The position numbers and the translations under genes are program-made. A stretch of 64,000 nt of DNA, taken from Nakamurella sp. A5-74. Lineage in GTDB: Bacteria > Actinomycetota > Actinomycetes > Mycobacteriales > Nakamurellaceae. The notes beneath the pieces are model-generated. The model was not told the origin of the DNA. It did not search any database and saw nothing but the letters and a program-made list of their open reading frames with translations. The number at the start of each line of letters is the position of its first letter. Positions within the stretch are counted from its first letter, which is position 1. The DNA is taken from NCBI RefSeq assembly GCF_040438885.1, contig NZ_CP159218.1, forward strand, positions 3,844,001 to 3,908,000, read 5' to 3'. Of this stretch, positions 8,643 through 17,111 are shown one piece after another.

Positions 8643-9701
8643 TCAGTGCGGCGGTCCGAGTGAGCCGCGGGGGATGAACTGGGCGGGCGGCAGGTCGAGG
8701 TCGTCGGCAGACCCGCCCCCGACGACGTACAGCAGCAGCGTGCCGACGGCGGCACCCCAGCCGAAGGCGTCGGTCCGGACGCTCGACAGCGAGGGGTGCA
8801 GGTGCGCTGCCAGGTCGGTGTCGTCGAACCCCACGACGGACAGATCTCCCGGCACCCGCAGACCCCGCCGCTGCGCGGTTGCCATGCCGGCCATCGCCAT
8901 CAGATCCGAGGCGTAGACGATCGCGGTCGGCGGCTGCGCGCTGTCGAGCAGCGTCTCGGTGGCGGCGGCTCCGCCCGCAGCGGAGAAGTCCGCAGCGACC
9001 ACCGGCCCGGTGGTCAGCCCGCAGTCGTGCAGCGCCTGCTCCCACGCGTCCTGGCGGGCGCCGGAGTGCAGGAACTCCGCGGGACCGGCGACGTGGCCGA
9101 TCCGCCGGTGGCCGAGGTCGGCGAGCGCACGGACCGCGGCCTGCACCCCCGGTCGATCGTCGAGCCGGACCGCCGGACCCGAACTGGCACTCGGGGGACG
9201 GTTGAGGCTGACGAAGGGCAGCCCGAGCGAGTCCAGCAGGGCCGGCCTGGGGTCACCGCGCCGCAGATCGGTGAGGATCGCCCCGTCGATCTGGCCGGTC
9301 CCCGCCAACGTGGTGTAGACCTCGGCCTCCTCGTCGGGCCGGACGAATCGCAGCACGATCGCCGATCCGGCCGGGGAGATGATCGATTCGACGCCGGCGA
9401 TGAAGGGCGGGAAGAACGGGTCGGCGCGCAGCACGTCGTGCGGGCGGTTCAGGACCAGTCCCACCGCATCCGAGCGGCGGTTCGAGAGCGACCGGGCAGC
9501 GCGGCTGGGAACGTACCCCAGGTCACGCGCCGCGGTGAGGATGCGTTCCCGGGTACCGGGCGCGATGCCCGGTCGATCGTTGAACACGAAGCTCACGGAG
9601 CCCTTGGACACCCCTGCCCGCGAAGCGACATCGGCGATGGTGACCGATCGGGACGTCGCGGCACGGGCCACTGCAGCGCGGGACGACGCAGAATCAGCCA
9701 C
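8643..9701 (-). CDS. LacI-family transcriptional regulator of the sugar operon
   Basis: 352 aa from GTG at 9701, with AAGGAGG five bases upstream; a longer frame exists but would start inside the operator region. Residues about 18-37 (VTIADVASRAGVSKGSVSFVFN) are the LacI helix-turn-helix plus hinge-helix lead-in; the rest is a periplasmic-binding-like effector domain (DAVGLVLNRPHDVLRADPFF ... SVVGFDDTDLAAHLHPSLSSV). It is the first gene of the operon and sits directly behind two identical palindromes with central CCGG, so it very likely represses itself and the transport genes together, released by a sugar inducer. Confidence 0.93.
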   Translation of the reverse strand: MADSASSRAAVARAATSRSVTIADVASRAGVSKGSVSFVFNDRPGIAPGTRERILTAARDLGYVPSRAARSLSNRRSDAVGLVLNRPHDVLRADPFFPPFIAGVESIISPAGSAIVLRFVRPDEEAEVYTTLAGTGQIDGAILTDLRRGDPRPALLDSLGLPFVSLNRPPSASSGPAVRLDDRPGVQAAVRALADLGHRRIGHVAGPAEFLHSGARQDAWEQALHDCGLTTGPVVAADFSAAGGAAATETLLDSAQPPTAIVYASDLMAMAGMATAQRRGLRVPGDLSVVGFDDTDLAAHLHPSLSSVRTDAFGWGAAVGTLLLYVVGGGSADDLDLPPAQFIPRGSLGPPH

Positions 9702-9717
9702 CGACGCCTCCTTGCGT

Positions 9718-9753
9718 TCAAACCGGTTTAGAGTGCCGATCAAACCGGTTTAG
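9718..9753. promoter_or_regulatory. Tandem LacI-type operators
   Basis: The 14-mer TCAAACCGGTTTAG occurs twice without mismatch, at 9718-9731 and 9740-9753. Each contains the perfect palindrome AAACCGGTTT with a central CpG, the classic LacI-family half-site arrangement. The centres are 22 bp apart, about two helical turns, so two dimers could bind on the same face. On the minus strand a TTGTGC/TTTGAT pair with 17-bp spacing would put the distal site between -35 and -10; that promoter reading is tentative. Confidence 0.85.
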
Positions 9754-9865
9754 CGGCGATTGCACAAGGGTGTCACCCGGTCGGCGGAGCGATCCGAGGC
9801 GAGGGGTGGCGCACCGTTGACATGCTCGACCGCGGCCGGTGGGCACTCCCGCTTGCAATACGGGC

Positions 9866-9924
9866 GTTCGCTGGCGAGAAGGACGTCCTTCTCTCCAGCA
9901 ACAGCACTCGTCACCAGCGAGAAC
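9866..9924. repeat. Short copy of the dispersed CTGGCGAGAAG palindromic element
   Basis: Imperfect inverted repeat of 59 bp beginning GTTCGCTGGCGAGAAG and ending CGTCACCAGCGAGAAC, with the core GAAGGACGTCCTTC. It matches the elements at 40804, 41705 and 63688 but has lost about 20 bp of the left arm. It lies between the LacI operator region and the end of ppc, so its hairpin could also act at the 3' end of the ppc transcript. Confidence 0.75.
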
Positions 9925-9952
9925 CGTTGGGGCGCCTGGATCTCGAGCACCG

Positions 9953-12829
9953 TCAGCCGGTGTTGCGCAGCCCCGCCGCGATGCCGTTGATGGTCAGCAG
10001 CATGGCGCGCTGGAGATCTGATCGGCCGCCCTCGTCCTCCAGGGCGGTACGGGCGCGGGACAGCAGCGAGATCTGCAGAGCATGCAGCGGCGCCAGGTAC
10101 GAATCACGCAACTCGAGGGTCCGCTGCAACATCGGCGCCGAGTGCAACAACGACTGCTCGCCGGTCACCTGCAGCACTTCCTCGACGGTGCGGGCATGCT
10201 CGGCCCTGATCGAATCGAACAGCCAGCGGTGCTCCTCGGGTACCAGTGCGTTCACGTACTCGGCGGCGATGTCGAGATCGGTCTTGGCGAGCGTCATCTG
10301 CACGTTCGACAGGAACGTCCGGAAGAACGCCCACGACCCGTACATCTCGCGCAGCGCTTCGCCGCGACCGTCTTCGCGGGCGGCCGCCAGACCGGAGCCG
10401 ACGCCGTACCAACCGGGCAGGATCATCCGCGTCTGGGTCCAGCCGAAGACCCAAGGGATCGCTCGCAGATCGTCGAGCCCGCCGTCGCCGCCGGGTCGCT
10501 TGGCCGGGCGGGAGCCGATGTTCATCTTTCCCAGCTCGCTGACCGGTGTGGCGGCGACGAAGAACGGCACCAGTGCTGGATCGCGCACCAACGACCGGTA
10601 GGCGGTCTGACCGGCGCTCGCGACCAGATCCATCGTGGAGTTCCACGAATCGAGGACGTCGCTGGGCAGCAACGAGTTCCGGTGCAGTGTCGAGGCCTCG
10701 ATGACCGCGGCCAGCGCGCCCTCCAGGTTGCGCCGACCGAGACCGGGCAGCGCGTACTTGTCGGAGATCACCTCGCCCTGTTCGGTGATCTTGATCGGGC
10801 CGTCGAGCGAGCCGTACGGCTGGCTCATGATCGCCTCGGCGGTCGGACCGCCGCCGCGGCCGACCGATCCTCCCCGTCCGTGGAACAGCCGCAGCAGCAC
10901 ACCGTGCCTGCGGGCCACGTCGCGCAGTGCGCGCTGCGCCCGATGGATCTGCCACTGCGAGGCCGCGATGCCCGCGTCCTTCGACGAGTCCGAGTAGCCG
11001 AGCATGATCTCCTGCACGTCGCCGCGGGCGGTCACCACCCTGCGGTAGGCGGGATCGTCGAGCAGCGCCTCGAGCAGCGGTCCGGCTGCTTCCAGCTCCG
11101 CAACCGTCTCGAACAGGGGGGCGAAGCCGATCCGCGCGGTTGCCGCCGTCGAGACCGTTCCCGGATCCACCAGGCCGACCTCGCGCGCGAGCACGACGAC
11201 GGCGAACAGGTCGTCGACGTCGTGGGTCATCGACACGATGTAGGTCTCGATGACGCCGTCGCCGTAGGTGTCGACCGCCTGCTTCACGGCCGCCATCAAC
11301 GACAGCGAAGCCGTTGCGGCGTCGCCGAGGTGCGGCGCTCCTGCCCCGATCAGCGGTCGACGGGAGTTCATCTCCCGCGACAGCAGGTCGATCCGGGCCG
11401 GACGGTCGAGCTCGGCGTACGGGGTCGGCAGTTCACCGATGCGGTCGAACAACTCTGCCAGCGCTGCATGGTGTTTGGCCGAGTGTTCGCGGACGTCCAT
11501 CGTCGCGAGACCGGCGCCGAAGGTCACCGCGGTGCGGATCAAGCGCAGGATGGCGCCGTTGCCGGTCAGTTCGTCCCCGGCCGTCAGCATCGACTCGCGG
11601 ACGAGCACGAGATCTGCGACGAGCTCGTCGAAATCGGCGTAGTCGCGTCCCGGTTCGTGCGGTGCCCCGCTGCGGATGCGGTCCCTGGTCCGCTGGATGC
11701 GCACCCGGACGAAGCTGATCTTGCAGCGGTACGGCTCCTCTACGTTGAGCCGCTTGATCGTGCTCCAGGTGATCGGCAGCGCCGCCGCGTCCGCCTGCAG
11801 GGAGGCCTCCAGATCTTCGCTCGGCTCGATGACCCGCGTCGACTGGGTCATCTCCGTCAACAGATCGGCGATCAGCTTCTCCAGCTCGCGCAGTCCCGCA
11901 AGATGTTGCAGCTGAAGCACTTCCAGCGTGACTGCAGGGGTGACGTTCGGATTGCCGTCGCGATCGCCACCGGCCCAGGTGCCGAACCGCAGCGGCCGTG
12001 CGGTCACCGGCAGGCTGACGCCGAGCTCGGCGAACTGTCTGTCCAACTCCTCCAGCAGATCCGGGACGACCTCGGAGGCGATCGAACGCAGGTAGTACAC
12101 GGCAGTCCGCGCCTCGTCCGAGGGTTCGGGTCGCACGACCCGCAGCTCGTCGGTCTGCCAGAGCAGGTCGACCAGTTCGGCCAACCGCCGACCTTCGCGC
12201 GCGATGTCGGCGGGGCGGCTGCGTGGATCCTCCAGGGCGTCGACCGTCTCGGCCACCTTGCGCAGCAGTCGCAGCACGGATCGTCGACTGGACTCGGTGG
12301 GGTGGGCGGTGAAGACCGGGCGGTACTCGACCCTGGCGAGCACGTCCTGCAGCACCTGGTGATCCAGCGATCCGTCCTGCAGAGCCGCCGAGATCCGCCC
12401 GGCAGTGGCGGCGAACGGCGACGTCTCCGCGGTCAGCTCCCGCCAGCGGTGCAGCTGTTCGCTGGTGTTGGCGAGCTGGAAATAGCCGGTGAACGCCCGG
12501 GCCAGGATCACCGCGGTGGCGTCGTCCACTCCGGCGAGCAACTCGTGCAGCTCGGCGTCGTCCGGTTGCCGGGCCAGCTGGCGCACGCGTTCGACCAGCG
12601 CCAGCAGATCGTCGCCCTCGTGCCGGGCGAGCGACTCCCCCAGCAGCGTCGACAAGCGTCGCACGGACGATCGCAAGGAGGCGTGCAGCGACTCCGACGT
12701 GACCGCGCCACCGAAGACTCCCGCATCCGGATCCCGCCGGTCCGTCTGCAGCCGGTGCCGCGCCGACGGCGGTGCACCGCTGGGCTGCCCGGTCTGATCG
12801 TTCGCCGTCGGCTGGGGGTCGCTCGTCAT
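9953..12829 (-). CDS. ppc: Phosphoenolpyruvate carboxylase
   Basis: About 958 aa. The enzyme adds bicarbonate to PEP to make oxaloacetate, the main anaplerotic step toward the TCA cycle. Diagnostic motifs are FTAHPTESSRRSV (active-site His), RFGTWAGGDRDGNPNVTP, MLGYSDSSKDAG, LFHGRGGSVGRGGGP (catalytic Gly-rich loop) and the C-terminal INGIAAGLRNTG that closes the active site. Length is close to the family norm. The ATG at 12829 is used; the frame is open further upstream but with low-complexity sequence, and no good ribosome site is seen for either. Monocistronic: the LacI operon lies downstream and a DM13 gene upstream. Confidence 0.96.
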   Translation of the reverse strand: MTSDPQPTANDQTGQPSGAPPSARHRLQTDRRDPDAGVFGGAVTSESLHASLRSSVRRLSTLLGESLARHEGDDLLALVERVRQLARQPDDAELHELLAGVDDATAVILARAFTGYFQLANTSEQLHRWRELTAETSPFAATAGRISAALQDGSLDHQVLQDVLARVEYRPVFTAHPTESSRRSVLRLLRKVAETVDALEDPRSRPADIAREGRRLAELVDLLWQTDELRVVRPEPSDEARTAVYYLRSIASEVVPDLLEELDRQFAELGVSLPVTARPLRFGTWAGGDRDGNPNVTPAVTLEVLQLQHLAGLRELEKLIADLLTEMTQSTRVIEPSEDLEASLQADAAALPITWSTIKRLNVEEPYRCKISFVRVRIQRTRDRIRSGAPHEPGRDYADFDELVADLVLVRESMLTAGDELTGNGAILRLIRTAVTFGAGLATMDVREHSAKHHAALAELFDRIGELPTPYAELDRPARIDLLSREMNSRRPLIGAGAPHLGDAATASLSLMAAVKQAVDTYGDGVIETYIVSMTHDVDDLFAVVVLAREVGLVDPGTVSTAATARIGFAPLFETVAELEAAGPLLEALLDDPAYRRVVTARGDVQEIMLGYSDSSKDAGIAASQWQIHRAQRALRDVARRHGVLLRLFHGRGGSVGRGGGPTAEAIMSQPYGSLDGPIKITEQGEVISDKYALPGLGRRNLEGALAAVIEASTLHRNSLLPSDVLDSWNSTMDLVASAGQTAYRSLVRDPALVPFFVAATPVSELGKMNIGSRPAKRPGGDGGLDDLRAIPWVFGWTQTRMILPGWYGVGSGLAAAREDGRGEALREMYGSWAFFRTFLSNVQMTLAKTDLDIAAEYVNALVPEEHRWLFDSIRAEHARTVEEVLQVTGEQSLLHSAPMLQRTLELRDSYLAPLHALQISLLSRARTALEDEGGRSDLQRAMLLTINGIAAGLRNTG

Positions 12830-13012
12830 GCGGACAGTGTGACGGTCGGGTGTTACGGGGTCGAGAACAGCCCTCGCGGCCGGGCACCCGAGCGGACGTC
12901 CGGGTGACGCCCGGGACGTCCGGGTGCCGCGGACCGAGCCGGTCGTGCGGATCGTCGACTGCGATCCGACAGCCGGCGACCCTGGCACCCGGTCCTGCCG
13001 GCCGGCAGTGGG

Positions 13013-13783
13013 TCAGCTCAGCGCGGCCGCGCCGAACGAGACCGCGAACCGTTCGCACCAGAGGGTGACGCTGGGCAGACTGTCCAGATCGACACCTGCC
13101 GGTACCGGATACACCTGATTTCCGAGGTTGCCCTTCAGCTGTCCGAGGTCGACGCGCGGCTGGTCGTCGAACACGTACCAGCCGTCGTCGCCCGGGATCA
13201 CCGGCGCAGCTGCCAGCCACACGTGAATGTCGGGGCCGTCCGACGTCGCGAGGTTCTCCAGGGTCAGCACCCTGCTGCCGTCCGCAAGCCTGATCACCCT
13301 GACGGTGCCCGAGGTCTGGTGTTCGTGGGAGATCAGTTCGCCCCTGAACAGTTGCACGGCTTCGGGTTCGGGATCCGGACCAGGGCTCGTCGGACCGGGC
13401 TCGGCCGCCGTGGGACCGGCCGGGGCGGGTTCGGGTGCGCTCGACGGTTCCGGGTCGGCCGGAGTGGCGCGCAGTGGGGTCGATGAGGCTGTCGGTGCCG
13501 TCGGTGTCGCGGTCGGGGTCGGTGCGGTCGCGGTGGGCGCGGCCGGAGAGGTCGTGGTCGGAGACCCCGGGACTCTCGCCACAGTCCGGATGGTCGGTTC
13601 CGATGGTGCCCGCAGGGTCTGGGCTGCTTCTGCCACGCTCGGGATCGCCTCGTCAACGGTGGTGTTCGTCCAGAGCTTCCACGGCTGGAACCAGTACAGG
13701 CCGAAGACCATCGCGGCCACCAGGACGACGGCCGTGATCGAGGTGCCGGCCGGGTGACGTCGGAGTAGCCGGACGAGGCGCAT
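13013..13783 (-). CDS. Membrane-anchored DM13-domain protein
   Basis: 256 aa from ATG at 13783. Residues about 14-32 (GTSITAVVLVAAMVFGLYWF) form a single membrane anchor. A Thr/Pro/Ala-rich spacer covers about 70-140. Residues about 150-256 (RGELISHEHQTSGTVRVIRL ... GPDIHVWLAAAP ... GNLGNQVYPVP ... VTLWCERFAVSFGAA) match the DM13 domain, with its conserved single Cys near the end; DM13 is proposed to take part in extracellular redox or electron transfer. The function in bacteria is not well established. The gene stands alone between ppc and a divergent phosphoesterase gene. Confidence 0.8.
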   Translation of the reverse strand: MRLVRLLRRHPAGTSITAVVLVAAMVFGLYWFQPWKLWTNTTVDEAIPSVAEAAQTLRAPSEPTIRTVARVPGSPTTTSPAAPTATAPTPTATPTAPTASSTPLRATPADPEPSSAPEPAPAGPTAAEPGPTSPGPDPEPEAVQLFRGELISHEHQTSGTVRVIRLADGSRVLTLENLATSDGPDIHVWLAAAPVIPGDDGWYVFDDQPRVDLGQLKGNLGNQVYPVPAGVDLDSLPSVTLWCERFAVSFGAAALS

Positions 13784-14241
13784 CTGCCCAGGTTAGGGCC
13801 GATGCGCCCACGCACTCCGGCACCGACCGGATCCGTCACGGAGCCGTAAGGGTCCCGGAAGGAGAGGAAATTCCGGATGCCCGCCACCCCTCCTGACGGC
13901 CGACCGGCCGTTGGTGGGTGTCGAACCGCAGGCTCGCCCTCATCCCGGTGCCGGGGCACAGTCGGTTGAGCGCATCCCGGGTGTCTCCCATCATGGCAAC
14001 GTGACGTGACGTGACGTGACGTGGCGTCAGCTCAGATCCTGGCCTCCGGACGCCTTCGCCCGGAGCCCGTCGCTTCGACGCACGCCCTGACCGTCCATGA
14101 ACAGCCGAAAGTTCTCCCATCGTTCTCCGACGCGAGCCCCGGGTTGGTCTCACATCTGCGCGACGTCTGATTGGCTGGTACCTGTCACCGGATCGACTTC
14201 GACCCGGGACACGACGTCGCTGCAATGGAGATGACCGAGCG
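13784..14241. other. 458-bp intergenic region with a pentanucleotide run
   Basis: No convincing gene. It separates the divergent DM13 and phosphoesterase genes and must contain both promoters. A perfect run of four GTGAC units at 14001-14020, followed by the variant GTGGC, is the only structure that stands out. An open frame on the minus strand reaches across it but also runs into the phosphoesterase gene and has no recognisable protein pattern. Confidence 0.5.
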
Positions 14242-15192
14242 ATGAGCAGTCTGCGCACGGCTGAGTACCCGCGCCCGACCCACTTCCTGCTGCATCTGAC
14301 CGACACGCACATCGTTGCCGGTCCTGGCCAGCTGTACGGCAGCACCGTGGACAGTGCCGCTCGGCTCCGGCAGATCTTCGCGGAGGTCGAGGCCTCGCAC
14401 GCCCGACCCGACGCGATCGTCTTCACCGGCGACCTGGCCGACAAGGGCGAGCCGGGTGCCTACGAGAACCTGCGCGCGATCGTCGATCCGGTGGTCAGAT
14501 CGCTGGGTTCGCAGGTGATCTGGGCGATGGGCAACCACGACGACCGGGCCGCGTTCCGCGCGGGGCTGCTCGACCAGACGCCGTCCACCGCTCCCGTCGA
14601 CACCATCACCGACGTCGACGGTCTGCGCATCATCACCCTCGACTCAACTGTCCCCGGTCACCATTACGGCGCGCTCGCGGACGAGCAGCTGCGCTGGCTC
14701 TCCCACGAGCTCGAGACCCCGGCGCCGAGCGGGACCATCCTCGCCCTGCACCACCCGCCGGTCCCGAGCGTGCTGGACCTGGCTGCGCTGGTCGAGTTGC
14801 GGGACCAACCCGCACTGGCCGCCGTCATCCGCGGCACGGACATCCGCACCATCCTGGCCGGCCACCTGCACTACTCCACCACCGCGATGTTCGCCGGGAT
14901 CCCGGTATCCGTGGCGTCGGCCACCTGCTACACCCAGGACCTCGTGATCCCGGCGGGGGCACTGCGTGGCCGCGACGGGGCGCAGGGCTTCAACATGGTG
15001 CACGTCTATCCCGAGACCGTGGTGAGCTCGGTGGTGCCGATGAGCAACGACCCGACGGTCGGGGAATACGTCCAGCCGGAGGAGACCGAGCGGCGGCTGG
15101 CAGCAGCCGGCGTGCGGATCGCCGACAGCGTCCGACAAACCCGGAGCCCACACGGTTTGGAGATCACCTCGGTGGCCGTCAGCCCCGTGTGA
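14242..15192 (+). CDS. CpdA-like metallophosphoesterase (cyclic-nucleotide phosphodiesterase family)
   Basis: 316 aa. All calcineurin-type metal motifs are present in order: LTDTHI (DxH), FTGDLADKG (GD), MGNHDD (GNHD), LALHHPP and AGHLHYS (GHxH). The protein lacks a signal peptide, so it acts in the cytosol. The arrangement matches the class III phosphodiesterases including CpdA and mycobacterial Rv0805, which hydrolyse cyclic nucleotides with modest specificity. The physiological substrate is not certain. GGAG lies 11 bases before the ATG. The next gene is convergent, so this is probably a single-gene unit. Confidence 0.87.
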   Translation: MSSLRTAEYPRPTHFLLHLTDTHIVAGPGQLYGSTVDSAARLRQIFAEVEASHARPDAIVFTGDLADKGEPGAYENLRAIVDPVVRSLGSQVIWAMGNHDDRAAFRAGLLDQTPSTAPVDTITDVDGLRIITLDSTVPGHHYGALADEQLRWLSHELETPAPSGTILALHHPPVPSVLDLAALVELRDQPALAAVIRGTDIRTILAGHLHYSTTAMFAGIPVSVASATCYTQDLVIPAGALRGRDGAQGFNMVHVYPETVVSSVVPMSNDPTVGEYVQPEETERRLAAAGVRIADSVRQTRSPHGLEITSVAVSPV

Positions 15193-15229
15193 ACACCCGC
15201 CGCGCAGTGAGTGTGCCGCGCGGCGGCCG

Positions 15230-16906
15230 CTATGTGCCGGGGGCCTCCCACGGCGCCCGCAACGGGTAGTAGCGCTCGAGGAAATCGGTGACGAACTCCT
15301 TGCGCTCGTCCAGATCAACCTCCGGGAAACTGCTGTCGTTCAGGCAGAAGAAGTCCGTCGACCGCTTCTCCAACAAGGTGTCCATCTCCCGGAACCCGGC
15401 CAACGACGTCGAGTTCACGTAGGCGACCTTGGCCGCGGTCTGGGCGACTGCCTGGCCGGTCATCAGTGCGTAGTAGTGGTAGAGCGAGTTCGTCACCGAG
15501 ATGTTGTCGCTGGCCCGGAAGGTGCTGGCAGCGGTGGCGGCGAAGGCGTCGGGGAACGTCTCCTCCAACTCCTGCATCACGCTGCGCCGCAACGGGGTCG
15601 GCGCATGCTCGAGGTGCCGGGTGGTGAGGGTGCCGAACCGCTCGAACAGCAGCCGACGGTTGACGCGAGCGCCGTTCTCGTACCCGCTGCGCTCCTCGTC
15701 GTTGTGCCCCAACCCGATCCGCAGACCCGCCTCGATGAACATCGTGATGCCGCCGGGCGAGAAGAACATCTGCGGCGAGACCGCACGACCGAAGAACATG
15801 TCGTCGTTGGAGTAGATGAAATGCTCTGCGAGATCAGGGATGTGATGCAGTTGGCACTCCACCGCATGCGAGTTGTGGGTCGGCAGCACAGACGGATCGG
15901 CGAAGAACTCCTCGCTGCGCACGAACGTCACCCGCGGGTCGTCGGCCAGCCACTCGGGACGCTCGGAGTCGGTGGCGACGAAGATCCGCCGGATCCACGG
16001 GGCATACATGTGGATCGAGCGCAGCGCGTATTTGAGCTCGTCGATCTGCCGGTAGCGGGCCTCCGAGTCGTCACCCTCGCCCACCACATGACCCGCTGCT
16101 CTGGCGGCCCGCGCCGCCCGGTACTCCGGGGACGAGCCGTCCACCCAGGAGAACACCAGGTCGATGTCGAAGCTGATGTCCGACGCGTGGTCGGCGAACA
16201 TGTTGACGATGGTCGGCCAACTCTGTCCGAACCGCTCGACGCTGCCCCGCTCCGCCTCGTCCGACCGCATGGTCCGACGGGTCAACGAGTTCTCCGCCGG
16301 GAGCTCGATGGTGTCGCCGTCGAACACCCAGAGCTCGATCTGCACACCGCTGGACGCACCGTAGGACAGGCCGCTGGCCACCACGACCCGAGGCCGGAAC
16401 AGCCGGAAGATCCGCGCCTTGCCGGAGGTGGCCAACTTGCCGTCGGCGACCAGTCGGGCCTTGCCCTTTCCGTCGACGGTCTTGGAGTAGAACGGCTCGT
16501 TCCGGCAGGCCTCGACCAGCGCGTCGCGCAATCTGCGGCGCTGGATCCGGTCGATCGCGATCACCGGCCGCTCGTCGTTGCCGCGGACCAGCAGGTACTC
16601 GAGGCCGGCATCATCCAGCACCTGCCGGATGAACAGCAGGTCCTCGACCAGCGCCTCGTGCGGGGTGATGTCGGTGATCGCGATGGCCACCCGGCCGCGG
16701 TGCCGCACCACATCCGGACGATCGAGCAGCCGGGATTCGAGTGCGACGGTGCCGGGACGCACCGCGTCGACGGAGACCTGCTCCGGGGGAACGAAGTAGA
16801 CGTCCTGAGGGGCTGCTGATCGTGTGATGGGTGGATCCTCACTGCGCAGAACGTGTTCGCTGGTCAGCCCCAGTCTAAGGGGGCCCGCGCGCCCTCCGCC
16901 CGCCAC
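15230..16906 (-). CDS. Stealth-family sugar-phosphate transferase
   Basis: About 558 aa from GTG at 16906. The four Stealth blocks are visible: IDLVFSWVDGSSPEYRAARA (CR1), IDELKYALRSIHMYAPWIRR followed by IFVATDSERPEWL (CR2), HFIYSNDDMFFGRAVSP (CR3) and SLYHYYALMTGQAV (CR4). These enzymes transfer hexose-1-phosphate units in capsule or teichoic-acid-like polymer synthesis. The same frame stays open to 17110, but that extra 68 codons is made only of tandem repeats (14- and 6-residue units) and would overlap the next gene, so I place the start after the repeats; the exact start is unsure. No other polymer genes are nearby. Confidence 0.85.
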   Translation of the reverse strand: MAGGGRAGPLRLGLTSEHVLRSEDPPITRSAAPQDVYFVPPEQVSVDAVRPGTVALESRLLDRPDVVRHRGRVAIAITDITPHEALVEDLLFIRQVLDDAGLEYLLVRGNDERPVIAIDRIQRRRLRDALVEACRNEPFYSKTVDGKGKARLVADGKLATSGKARIFRLFRPRVVVASGLSYGASSGVQIELWVFDGDTIELPAENSLTRRTMRSDEAERGSVERFGQSWPTIVNMFADHASDISFDIDLVFSWVDGSSPEYRAARAARAAGHVVGEGDDSEARYRQIDELKYALRSIHMYAPWIRRIFVATDSERPEWLADDPRVTFVRSEEFFADPSVLPTHNSHAVECQLHHIPDLAEHFIYSNDDMFFGRAVSPQMFFSPGGITMFIEAGLRIGLGHNDEERSGYENGARVNRRLLFERFGTLTTRHLEHAPTPLRRSVMQELEETFPDAFAATAASTFRASDNISVTNSLYHYYALMTGQAVAQTAAKVAYVNSTSLAGFREMDTLLEKRSTDFFCLNDSSFPEVDLDERKEFVTDFLERYYPLRAPWEAPGT

Positions 16907-16925
16907 GCGATCAGCCACCCACCGG

Positions 16926-17111
16926 TGATCGAGCGACGGCCCACGGGGATGCAGCGCCACCCGACGCTGATCGATCGACGACCCACGGGAAACCAGCGCC
17001 ACCCGACGCTGATCGAACGACGACCCACGGGAAACCAGCGCCACCCGACGCCGATCGAGCGACGAAGGAGTCAAGATCCCGTCAGGAGTCAAGATCCCGT
17101 CAGGAGTCAAG
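16926..17111. repeat. Two adjacent tandem arrays (42-bp x3 and 18-bp x2.5)
   Basis: Three 42-bp units lie at 16926-16967, 16968-17009 and 17010-17051, the last two almost identical, followed by a partial fourth. Directly after come 18-bp units AGGAGTCAAGATCCCGTC at 17066-17083 and 17084-17101 plus ten bases of a third. Both unit lengths are multiples of three, so the minus-strand frame stays open through them. The stop codon of the NmrA-like gene (17100-17102) is inside the 18-bp array. The phrases GATCGAGCGA and GAAGGAGTCAAG are shared with other intergenic sites in the window. Confidence 0.85.

Noticed and set aside
10082-12907. Very long plus-strand open frame (about 940 codons) opposite ppc
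   Set aside because: It lies almost wholly antisense to an unmistakable PEP carboxylase gene, is rich in Arg, Gln, Gly and His as expected from the complementary strand of GC-rich coding DNA, and has no recognisable domain.
15476-16819. 447-codon plus-strand open frame
   Set aside because: Antisense to the Stealth gene; composition is that of a GC-rich shadow frame and no motif is seen.
16926-17111. Tandem repeats as a possible CRISPR array
   Set aside because: The units are directly adjacent with no unique spacers, so this is a simple tandem array; no cas gene is present.
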